The notes beneath the pieces are model-generated. The model ran no database searches, was not told where the DNA came from, and saw only the letters and a program-made list of their open reading frames with translations. A program made the position numbers and the translations under genes. A stretch of DNA of 64,000 bases from Thermococcus sp. MAR1 (GTDB lineage Archaea; Methanobacteriota_B; Thermococci; Thermococcales; Thermococcaceae), in contig NZ_SNUF01000001.1 in assembly GCF_012027305.1 (NCBI RefSeq), forward strand, positions 992,001-1,056,000, written 5' to 3'. Below are positions 36,704 through 44,305 of this stretch, piece by piece. How positions within the stretch are numbered: position 1 is the stretch's first letter; every line of letters begins with the position of its first letter.

Positions 36704-36764
36704 GGGCGATGGCGTCCGCCCGGGCTTCGAGCCGAACCGCCCGCCGAGGGCTGATGACGCCTGT
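36704..36764 (+). ncRNA. Fluoride riboswitch (crcB motif)
   Basis: The sequence matches the crcB aptamer: GGGCGATGGCGTCCGCCC at the start and GGGCTGATGACGCC near the end. Stem P2 is GGGCG (36704-36708) with CGCCC (36717-36721). P1 is GGCGTC (36711-36716) with GACGCC (36756-36761). P3 is GCCC (36739-36742) with GGGC (36748-36751). The AACC before P3 and CTGATGA after it are conserved-type positions. An extra GC-rich hairpin (about 36722-36734) separates P2 and P3. After the aptamer, a TCTCC run (36765-36769) could pair with the GAGGAGG ribosome binding site of the next gene, which would allow translational control. Fluoride riboswitches are known in bacteria and in Thermococcus. Confidence 0.92.
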
Positions 36765-36794
36765 TCTCCGTCAAAACCTTGAGGAGGCGGTAGA

Positions 36795-37661
36795 ATGGGC
36801 TCGAAGCTTTATACAATTGGAAGGTTCGTTAACGCTGATTCGCTCATCAGGTACATAGAGGAGAGACGCCATGAGGACGGTGGCTACTGCTTTGTCAGTG
36901 TTCTCGATGACACCAACGTCAACGACACGTACTACGCGGTCAAGATTTACGATCTCCTTGGCATGAAGGTTCCGGAGCCAGAAAAGACGGTGGAGTTCCT
37001 CGAAAGGGCAATACAGCCCCAGACGGCGGTCGTTGCGATAGCAATGGCAATGGAGGGTCTGGCGATACTGGGTGCAGGGGACGTGGCCAGGGAGCACGTT
37101 GGGATAGTGTTCACCAAATACAACCCCCTTGAGGGCAGGTTCGCCGTTGGTCTCGGTGGAAGCGAGGAGTTTGGAACGGCGACGCCGCTGGAGGCAACTT
37201 ACTGGGTCGTCAAGGCGTTCAAGGCTATAGGCTATGATTTTAGCCCCGACGAGAAGGAAGCCATAAGGACCTTCGTCATGAAGTTCAGGAACGGAAACGG
37301 TTACGGCGTTAAGGGGCCAACTACGACGATGACGTATCAGGCACTGCACACGCTCCGCACTTTAGGCTACAGGCCGCCTAAGAGCCCCCACTTCAAGAAC
37401 TGCGAACTCTGCGGCGAGTGGGGCGGCTTTACGGAGGTTCCATACAGCCTTCCCCCCTACCTTGAGCCTACGTTCTACGCTTCCAGAGGACTTGAACTGC
37501 AGGGCGAGAGGCCGGACTGCCCAAGACGGCACATCTGGTTCATACGCCAGCTTCAGAACTCCAACGGCGGCTTCAGACGTTCGCTGGAACTGGGCATCTC
37601 GAACTTCCAGAACACATACCGGGCGCTGGCGGTGCTTGACTTCATGAACAGGTTCATCTGA
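36795..37661 (+). CDS. Prenyltransferase/squalene-oxidase-repeat protein under fluoride riboswitch
   Basis: The 288-residue protein is built of alpha-alpha hairpin repeats as in terpenoid cyclases and protein prenyltransferase beta subunits (DGGYCFVSVLDDTNVNDTYYAVKI, PLEATYWVVKAFKAIGYD, NSNGGFRRS...FQNTYRALAVLDFM). It also has a CELC pair and a late Cys. A cofactor or substrate cannot be named. GAGGAGG precedes the ATG. It is the first gene after the riboswitch, so its expression should respond to fluoride, but no fluoride role is known for this fold. Confidence 0.8.
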   Translation: MGSKLYTIGRFVNADSLIRYIEERRHEDGGYCFVSVLDDTNVNDTYYAVKIYDLLGMKVPEPEKTVEFLERAIQPQTAVVAIAMAMEGLAILGAGDVAREHVGIVFTKYNPLEGRFAVGLGGSEEFGTATPLEATYWVVKAFKAIGYDFSPDEKEAIRTFVMKFRNGNGYGVKGPTTTMTYQALHTLRTLGYRPPKSPHFKNCELCGEWGGFTEVPYSLPPYLEPTFYASRGLELQGERPDCPRRHIWFIRQLQNSNGGFRRSLELGISNFQNTYRALAVLDFMNRFI

Positions 37662-37670
37662 GTGGTGGGC

Positions 37671-38360
37671 ATGGATTTGATTGGCATTTACCTCCGGGAT
37701 GCAATGGGGGAGGGCTGTCCCGTCTGCAGAATCCTCCGCAAATACGAGGAATCCGAGATAGAGACGATACTCTATGAGCACGTGAACAACCCGGACGTGA
37801 GGGAGAAGTTCAAGGAAAGCCTCGGTCTCTGTACCTACCACGCATGGAAAACCCTCAGAAAAGCGTATTCGGAGCCCCTGTTGGGCCCCCTGGGCGTGGC
37901 CATAATCTACGAACACATGCTGAGGACGTACATAGCATACCTTGAGGAGGGCACGTTTCCGGAGGAGGGAGAGTGTTTCCTCTGCGGATTGATGGCGGAA
38001 AAGGAGAGAAGCACGGTAGACGCGTTTGCGGAAAGGATTGAAGAGCTCCTTCAGGAGTATGAGAACTCGGAATCGGTGCTCTGCAGGAGACACTACAGGA
38101 TGCTGGTGTCAATCCTTCGGCGGACGAATCCGGATGCTGCGGAGAGGCTTGGGACCGTCCAGCTGGAAAAGTTGCAGATCCTCAAGGAGCGACTCGGCTC
38201 GTTCATCGACAAGTTCGACTACCGTGCCGAGGAACCGCCCACAAAGAAGGAAACATCGGCACTGCCCCTGACTATAGAAGCCCTGAAGGGCCTCGAAACT
38301 GGGGCAACGGTGAGAAAAACCCAGGATAGAAAAGGTCGGAGGGGCTTTCCGTGGAGATAG
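37671..38360 (+). CDS. DUF6062-type Cys-rich protein
   Basis: From the ATG at 37671 (GGTGGG upstream) the product is 229 residues. It carries repeated Cys/His pairs: CPVCRIL, LCTYH, CFLCGL and LCRRHY. These look like two zinc-binding knuckle units spaced by helices, as in the DUF6062 family. Function unknown. It lies ten bases after the prenyltransferase-fold gene and overlaps the next gene by ten bases, so all are one transcription unit. Confidence 0.75.
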   Translation: MDLIGIYLRDAMGEGCPVCRILRKYEESEIETILYEHVNNPDVREKFKESLGLCTYHAWKTLRKAYSEPLLGPLGVAIIYEHMLRTYIAYLEEGTFPEEGECFLCGLMAEKERSTVDAFAERIEELLQEYENSESVLCRRHYRMLVSILRRTNPDAAERLGTVQLEKLQILKERLGSFIDKFDYRAEEPPTKKETSALPLTIEALKGLETGATVRKTQDRKGRRGFPWR

Positions 38361-38653
38361 AGGTCACAAGCGAGGAGCTGAAGGCCATACGAAAAAACAA
38401 GCGCGAGATAGAGAAGAGACTCCGGGACCTGGAGGGGCTGGAGAGGACGCTTAGGGTTCTAAAGCTTCGCCTCCTTCTCGAAAGAAAGGATGGGCTGGAA
38501 AAAAAGCTGGCCGAGATGAGGGTCAGCTATGCCGAGCTCGTCGAGTTCGAGGAAACCGCAAAGCGGGACAAGGAGTTCCTTATGGCATTCCGGAAAGAGC
38601 TCAGCGAGGAAAACAGGAGGCTTAGAGCGGAGCTGGAGGCCAGAAGAAGATGA
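38351..38653 (+). CDS. Small coiled-coil protein in the fluoride operon
   Basis: The 100-residue product, from a GTG at 38351, is almost wholly charged helix: EELKAIRKNKREIEKRLRDL and later SEENRRLRAELEARRR. It is probably a coiled-coil partner of a neighbour. I do not recognise it. It overlaps the preceding gene by ten bases and the following one by four (ATGA). Confidence 0.65.
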   Translation: MEIEVTSEELKAIRKNKREIEKRLRDLEGLERTLRVLKLRLLLERKDGLEKKLAEMRVSYAELVEFEETAKRDKEFLMAFRKELSEENRRLRAELEARRR

Positions 38654-39075
38654 AACTCACGGTAAGACCAAAGAAGGGCTGGCGTCGGGTGACGTTCAGG
38701 ATTCTGGACGAGACCTTTGAGGAAATCATGGAGCTCTGTGAACGCTACGATTTTCGCCCGGAAGAGGCGGTCAGGATAATCCTCCTCCACGGCTACCTCG
38801 ACGACGACCCGGAAGCCAACGAGACGGCGTTCAAAAGGCTCAAAGAAGAGATAGCCAGGCTCGATGCGGAGCTCTACGAGCTGGAGGGAAAATGGTCTCC
38901 CCTAAAGTTCCGCTCGTACTACATCGCCCTGGACAACCAGAACCTCGCGATACAGCTCTCCGCCATGATCGCCGAGAACAAGAGGCTTCGAGAGCGGCTG
39001 GGACTTCCAAAGAGGGACTACAGTGAGGTCGAAAAAAAGATACGCTACTACCTCAACTTCGGTGGGAAGGAATGA
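38650..39075 (+). CDS. Ribbon-helix-helix-like/coiled-coil protein in the fluoride operon
   Basis: The 141-residue protein starts KLTVRPKKGWRRVTFRILDE followed by two helices (ETFEEIMELCERYDF and PEEAVRIILLHGYL). That order, strand-helix-helix, resembles a ribbon-helix-helix DNA-binding unit. A coiled-coil stretch follows (FKRLKEEIARLDAELYELEG), then a C-terminal part with an NQNLAIQLSAMIAENKRLRERLG helix. It could be a regulator of the operon. This is inference from shape only. Confidence 0.65.
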   Translation: MKLTVRPKKGWRRVTFRILDETFEEIMELCERYDFRPEEAVRIILLHGYLDDDPEANETAFKRLKEEIARLDAELYELEGKWSPLKFRSYYIALDNQNLAIQLSAMIAENKRLRERLGLPKRDYSEVEKKIRYYLNFGGKE

Positions 39076-39128
39076 CCACCTCCACTGACCCCGCAGGACT
39101 AAAACGCGCTTTCCCGGACTCCTCAGGG

Positions 39129-39143
39129 TACAAAAATCTTAAG
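39129..39143 (+). promoter_or_regulatory. Possible internal promoter for crcB
   Basis: TACAAAAATCTTAAG in the 125-base gap before crcB resembles a TATA box and could give crcB a second, fluoride-independent start. No second aptamer is seen in the leader; only a small hairpin (CTGGAACCCAG) is present. Confidence 0.35.
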
Positions 39144-39200
39144 TAGGGATCGTCCGACGCACCCCTGGAACCCAGAAGGCCAAAACGCATGGTGAGAAAA

Positions 39201-39957
<757 letters not shown>

Positions 39958-39968
39958 GTTCCTCCTAA

Positions 39969-39980
39969 GTATTATATATG
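39969..39980 (+). promoter_or_regulatory. TATA box of coaBC
   Basis: TATTATATATGAG lies about 35 bases before the coaBC ATG, in the gap after the DUF190 gene. Confidence 0.5.
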
Positions 39981-40012
39981 AGTTAGTGCTACCCTCTTCT
40001 GGAGGTGTCCTC

Positions 40013-41224
40013 ATGCTTCACCACGTTAAGCTTATTCACGCCACCAAAAGCCGGAAGCTTCTCGGGAAGAAAATCGTTCTCGCGATTCCTGGCAGTATAG
40101 CCGCCGTCGAGTGCGTAAAACTTGCCAGGGAGCTTATTCGACACGGCGCGGAAGTCCACGCCGTCATGAGTGAGAACGCAACCAAAATAATTCACCCCTA
40201 CGCCATGGAATTCGCCACCGGAAATCCGGTCGTAACTGAAATCACCGGCTTCATAGAGCACGTTGAGTTGGCTGGAGAGCACGAGAACAAGGCCGACCTG
40301 ATCCTCGTCTGTCCTGCAACTGCAAACACGATAGGAAAAATCGCCTGCGGCATAGATGACACGCCAGTTACAACCGTTGTGACAACGGCCTTCGCACACA
40401 CGCCCATAATGATAGCCCCCGCGATGCACTCCACCATGTACGAGCATCCGATAGTCGTTGAGAACATCGAGAAGCTCAAGGGGCTCGGCGTCGAGTTCAT
40501 AGGCCCCCGCTTTGATGAGGGAAAAGCAAAGGTCGCCTCGATAGACGAGATAGTCTACCGCGTAATCAAAAAGCTCCATCCAAAGACCCTCGAAGGAAAG
40601 CGCGTTCTCGTCACTGCCGGTGCAACGCGGGAGTACATAGACCCGATTCGCTACATAACCAACGCGAGTTCTGGAAGAATGGGCGTGGCTATAGCGGAGG
40701 AGGCGGAATTCAGGGGGGCAGAGGTAACGCTCATTAGGACTAAGGGAAGCGTTCCCAGCTTCGTAGAGAACCAGGTCGAGGTGGAAACGGTAGAAGATAT
40801 GCTTGAGGCGATAGAGAATGAGTTAAAGGCCAAGAAATACGACATAGTTGTCTTAGCGGCCGCGGTCAGCGACTTCCGTGTCAGGGAGAAGGCCAGCGTA
40901 AAGATAAAGAGCGGAAAGGCATTAACGCTTGAGCTTGAACCTACGCCGAAGATAATAGACCGCGTTAAAGAACTCCAGCCCGGTGTCTTTCTCGTCGGTT
41001 TCAAGGCCGAAACCGATGAGGAGAAACTAATCGAAGAAGCCAAGCGTCAGATTGAGCGTGCCGGAAGCGATTTGGTTGTTGCAAACACGCTCAGAGCTTT
41101 CGGCAGTGAGGAGAACGAGGTGCTCTTGGTTGGCAGGGACTTCACAAAGAGGCTCCCGAAAATGAGCAAGCGCGAGCTGGCCGAGAGGCTCTTTGATGAA
41201 ATAATTTCAATCCTTAACCGGTAA
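40013..41224 (+). CDS. coaBC: Phosphopantothenoylcysteine decarboxylase / phosphopantothenate-cysteine ligase
   Basis: The bifunctional 403-residue enzyme makes 4'-phosphopantetheine for coenzyme A. The N-terminal flavodoxin-like decarboxylase has VLAIPGSIAAVECVKLARELI and CPATANTIGKIACGIDD. The C-terminal synthetase has VLVTAGATREYIDPIRYITNASSG and AAAVSDFR, and the late VGFKAET. The ATG at 40013 is preceded by GGAGGTG. Confidence 0.95.
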   Translation: MLHHVKLIHATKSRKLLGKKIVLAIPGSIAAVECVKLARELIRHGAEVHAVMSENATKIIHPYAMEFATGNPVVTEITGFIEHVELAGEHENKADLILVCPATANTIGKIACGIDDTPVTTVVTTAFAHTPIMIAPAMHSTMYEHPIVVENIEKLKGLGVEFIGPRFDEGKAKVASIDEIVYRVIKKLHPKTLEGKRVLVTAGATREYIDPIRYITNASSGRMGVAIAEEAEFRGAEVTLIRTKGSVPSFVENQVEVETVEDMLEAIENELKAKKYDIVVLAAAVSDFRVREKASVKIKSGKALTLELEPTPKIIDRVKELQPGVFLVGFKAETDEEKLIEEAKRQIERAGSDLVVANTLRAFGSEENEVLLVGRDFTKRLPKMSKRELAERLFDEIISILNR

Positions 41225-41282
41225 GGGAAAAGCTTTTCTACTATTTTCCCGATTCTTTTTGAAAACTATTCGGGGTGATAGT

Positions 41283-42095
41283 ATGGTGGCTTTCGATAAG
41301 CCCCTGCCGTACGTAGGGGCCACACCCTTTCAGCTGGCATCAGCATTAATAATACTGATCGTAGGCTACATTGTGGCGAGGGTGCTCGTTGGCGTCTTCA
41401 AGAAGAGCCTTAAGAAAACTAAGCTTCCACCGCTCGTTATCGAGTTCCTTGGACGGTTTCTGTCAATTCTCCTCTACGTAGTTGTCATAATAGTCGCCCT
41501 CGGCGCAGTGGGTATCTCAGTGTCTCCACTCATCCTCGGTCTATCGGCCGTCATAGGCTTGATCTTGGGCTTTGGCCTGCAGGACACCCTCACGAACCTG
41601 GCCGCTGGGGTGTGGATAGCGGCACTGAGACCGATTGACATCGGCGAAGTCGTGGAGGTAGCCGGACAGACCGGGAAGGTCGAGGCGGTTGGGATAATGA
41701 GCACAGAGCTTTTGACCCCGGACAACAAGTTCATTACCATACCCAACAAGCTCGTCTGGGGAAGCGTCATAACCAACTACACAAGGATGCCGACGAGGCG
41801 CGTTGATGTGGACATAGGAGTTGCCTACGGAACCGACCTTGACAAGGCAATAAAGCTCGCTATGGACCTGATTAAGAACCACCCACAGGTTCTCGACGAT
41901 CCTGAGCCGAGCGTGGTCATAACGGCACTCGCGGACTCCTCGATAAACCTCCAGCTCCGCGCCTGGGCCAAGACAGAGGACTACTGGGCCGTCAAGGGCG
42001 ACCTCACGAAGGGCGTCTACGAGCTCTACGCGAAGGAGGGCATAGAGATACCGTTCCCGCAGCTCGATGTCCACATCAGGGAGATGCCCAAGTGA
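41283..42095 (+). CDS. MscS-family mechanosensitive channel
   Basis: The 270-residue protein has three N-terminal helices. The pore-lining third helix is rich in Gly/Ala (GLSAVIGLILGFGLQDTLTNLAAGVWIAAL), with the family FGLQDTLTN turn. Next come the beta domain (IDIGEVVEVAGQTGKVEAVGI, TIPNKLVWGSVITNYTR) and the C-terminal alpha/beta domain ending PQLDVHIREM. It releases solutes on hypo-osmotic shock. The ATG at 41283 has GGGGTGAT upstream. Confidence 0.92.
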   Translation: MVAFDKPLPYVGATPFQLASALIILIVGYIVARVLVGVFKKSLKKTKLPPLVIEFLGRFLSILLYVVVIIVALGAVGISVSPLILGLSAVIGLILGFGLQDTLTNLAAGVWIAALRPIDIGEVVEVAGQTGKVEAVGIMSTELLTPDNKFITIPNKLVWGSVITNYTRMPTRRVDVDIGVAYGTDLDKAIKLAMDLIKNHPQVLDDPEPSVVITALADSSINLQLRAWAKTEDYWAVKGDLTKGVYELYAKEGIEIPFPQLDVHIREMPK

Positions 42096-42107
42096 TGCAT
42101 TTCCCTC

Positions 42108-42114
42108 TTTTTTT
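42108..42114 (+). terminator. T-tract terminator after the MscS gene
   Basis: A run of seven T shortly after the stop codon in an A/T-rich gap is a typical archaeal intrinsic terminator. Confidence 0.5.
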
Positions 42115-42188
42115 AACTTTCAAGAAAGATTTTTGAACTTTGCCGCCCAGTTTTATTATTGTCAGAAGCCGTTACAAAGTGAGCAGGG

Positions 42189-42911
42189 ATGGTGGTCATA
42201 GGAATAACAGGTTTTGAAGGCAGCGGTAAGACCGCCCTAACTGCGAACATAGGGGCCTGCCTAGCCATGAGAGGCATTAGAACCCTTCTCGTCGACGCCG
42301 ACCTGTACTTCCCCAACCTGGCGTTCCAGTTCGGGGTTGCTCCCAAATACACGATTCACGCCTACCTAGAGAACCCAAGGATGGACCTGGAGTGGTTAAC
42401 GTATCCGTACATGGAAATAAAGAACCTGCATCTTCTCCTGGGTGACCCCAACGCCCCAATACGGCACAAACTATCCTTCAAAAACCTCACGACCCTTATC
42501 GAGTATTTCAAACCTGCATACGGTGCCGTTCTCATAGACTTTCCCTCAGGCCTTCCAATAGACGCCCATCCACTCATCTTGGAGCTTGATTATCAGGTGC
42601 TCGTCATAGACCCCAGCACCGTGCCCCTGAGGAACCTCCACGACTGGGTGGACTCGGCGATCAGGAAGTTCCTCCACCTGGGAATCGAGGACTTCTGGGT
42701 GATTCTCAACAAGCCGCTCATACCAGAAAGGAATTTGGAGGCCCTTGAAAAGTTCGTCTCGGAGGAACTGGAGGTACCTCTTCTAGGTACGGTACCGTAC
42801 GACCCGCTGATACTGGAGGGAACCTATAACGGCACACCGCTTTGTGCGTGGGGTGACGAGCTGGGTGTGATAACCAGACTTTCCGGTACGTTTGAAGAAA
42901 TCTTCTTCTAA
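42189..42911 (+). CDS. MinD/ParA-like P-loop ATPase
   Basis: The 240-residue protein has a P-loop GFEGSGKTALTANIGA, then LLVDADLYFPNLAFQFG and AVLIDFPSGLP, as in the MinD/ParA branch. The deviant Lys of the usual KGGxGKT is absent (FEGSGKT), so dimer-dependent catalysis may differ. Late motifs are FWVILNKPLIPER and PLLGTVPYDPLI. No MinD partner lies beside it. The role is unknown. Confidence 0.83.
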   Translation: MVVIGITGFEGSGKTALTANIGACLAMRGIRTLLVDADLYFPNLAFQFGVAPKYTIHAYLENPRMDLEWLTYPYMEIKNLHLLLGDPNAPIRHKLSFKNLTTLIEYFKPAYGAVLIDFPSGLPIDAHPLILELDYQVLVIDPSTVPLRNLHDWVDSAIRKFLHLGIEDFWVILNKPLIPERNLEALEKFVSEELEVPLLGTVPYDPLILEGTYNGTPLCAWGDELGVITRLSGTFEEIFF

Positions 42912-42962
42912 CTCTCCAAAAGGCTCATAAACCCTGAAATGTCCCGTTTCTTGGTGGTTCTT

Positions 42963-43643
42963 ATGAAAAAGATAGGGATAATAGGCGGAACAAGCCCCGA
43001 GGCGACGTGTTATTACTACAAGAAATACCTGGAGATAAGCAGGGAAAAGTTCGAGCCCTACGTCTTCCCCGAGCTGATAATCTACTCCATAAACTTCAAG
43101 GAGTTCATCCACAACCCGAACGGCTGGGATGGGAGGAAGGAGATACTCATAAAGGCCGCCAAGGCCCTTGAGAACGCTGGAGCCGAGATAATATCGCTTT
43201 CAGCCAACACTCCCCACATAGTCTTTCCGGACGTCCAGAAAGCTGTAAACGTCCCGATGGTGAGCATAATAGACGCGCTCATCGAGGAGATGAAGAGGAG
43301 GGGCGTTAAGAGAGTTCTCCTCCTTGGGACGAAGACCACCATGACGGCCGACTTCTACAAGGACGCCCTCCGCGAGGCGGGTTTTGAAGTGGTCACACCA
43401 AACGAGGAGGAGATGGACGAGCTGAACAGGATAATCACTGAAGAACTCATGTTCGAGAACTTCAGGAGTAAAGACTGGGTGATTGGGCTGATAAACCGCT
43501 ACATCGAGGGTAAAGGGGTCGAAGGCGTCATCCTCGGCTGCACAGAGCTTCCACTCATAATCAAGTCCGGTGATGTGCCGGCGGAGGTCTTCGACACCGT
43601 TGAGATTCACATGAGGAAACTCATCGAAGTGGCAAGCGAGTGA
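42963..43643 (+). CDS. Aspartate/glutamate racemase-family protein, first catalytic Cys missing
   Basis: The 226-residue protein has the racemase fold: KKIGIIGGTSPEATCYYYKK at the start, SANTPHIVFPDVQ at the first active-site loop and VILGCTELPLII at the second. In most members the first loop reads CNTAH; here Ala stands where that Cys should be, while the second Cys is intact. The enzyme may therefore have one-base chemistry, another substrate, or no racemase activity. GGTGG lies upstream of the ATG at 42963. Confidence 0.85.
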   Translation: MKKIGIIGGTSPEATCYYYKKYLEISREKFEPYVFPELIIYSINFKEFIHNPNGWDGRKEILIKAAKALENAGAEIISLSANTPHIVFPDVQKAVNVPMVSIIDALIEEMKRRGVKRVLLLGTKTTMTADFYKDALREAGFEVVTPNEEEMDELNRIITEELMFENFRSKDWVIGLINRYIEGKGVEGVILGCTELPLIIKSGDVPAEVFDTVEIHMRKLIEVASE

Positions 43644-43683
43644 TTTTTAAGCCCTTTTCTTCCCCTTCCTCCAGGTGGGAGAA

Positions 43684-43977
43684 GTGGAGATACGGGAATT
43701 CCAGGAGATGATTAGGGAAATCTACTTCCACAAGGACTCGAAGAGGGGAGTGGATAAAACCTTCCTTTGGTTCGTGGAGGAAGTGGGAGAGCTGAGCGAG
43801 GCTATAAGGAAGAAGGACAGAGAAGCTATGGAAGAGGAGTTCGCCGACGTTTTAGCCTGGCTCGCAAGTTTGGCGAACCTCCTCGGGGTGGATTTGGAGG
43901 AGGCCGCGAAGAAGAAGTATCCGGGAGTGTGCCCCTACTGCGGAAAGAAGCCGTGTGAATGCGAGGAGAAGTTTTAA
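43684..43977 (+). CDS. MazG-type nucleotide pyrophosphohydrolase
   Basis: The 97-residue protein shows the MazG pattern FVEEVGELSEAIRKKDREAMEEEFADVLAWLASLAN with EExxE and ExxD metal ligands. It ends in an added zinc-knuckle-like tail, CPYCGKKPCECEEKF. It hydrolyses NTPs or damaged dNTPs. The GTG at 43684 follows GGTGGGA at a good distance; a GTG nine bases earlier overlaps that site. Confidence 0.88.
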   Translation: MEIREFQEMIREIYFHKDSKRGVDKTFLWFVEEVGELSEAIRKKDREAMEEEFADVLAWLASLANLLGVDLEEAAKKKYPGVCPYCGKKPCECEEKF

Positions 43978-44026
43978 TCTCTTAGTCCCAGCTCTTTCTT
44001 AGCCTCCTACCAGGGAACTCCGTTTT

Positions 44027-44241
44027 CTAGCGTCTCCTTGGAAAGTTTCTCAAGTTCCTAAGCTCTTCTTCACTAACCTCCCCTTCCTCAAGCTCCCGAA
44101 TCTTTAGCTTAAGAAGCTCTTCTTGTATCTCGTCCAGTTTTTCCTCATAAGCTGGATATCCCGAAGTATGAGGGCAACCTTTATGCTCTCGCTCACCACA
44201 CCGCCACAACTTAAACCCTCCATCTCTTTTTCGACCACCAT
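44027..44241 (-). pseudogene. Frameshifted small gene, unknown
   Basis: From an ATG at 44241 one minus-strand frame reads MVVEKEMEGLSCGGVV and SIKVALILRDIQLM. The adjacent frame continues with EEKLDEIQEELLKLKIREL and stops at 44027. A single frameshift near 44145-44160 would join the two into a helical protein of about 70 residues. The size and charge would suit an antitoxin, but this is a guess. Apart from this stretch the gap 43978-44305 holds only the tldD promoter. Confidence 0.35.
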
Positions 44242-44254
44242 CTTAACGAAAAGA

Positions 44255-44264
44255 TTTTTATACT
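44255..44264 (+). promoter_or_regulatory. TATA box of the tldD-tldE operon
   Basis: TTTTTATACT lies about 40-50 bases before the tldD ATG at 44306 and is a strong TATA candidate. Confidence 0.55.
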
Positions 44265-44305
44265 TTCGAACGCACTATTCTATGCAGTAACCCGAGGTGA
44301 TGTGC

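Noticed and set aside
36704-36764. Considered as a C/D box small RNA because of CTGATGA.
   Set aside because: The full set of P1, P2 and P3 pairings of the crcB aptamer fits, while C/D box spacing does not.
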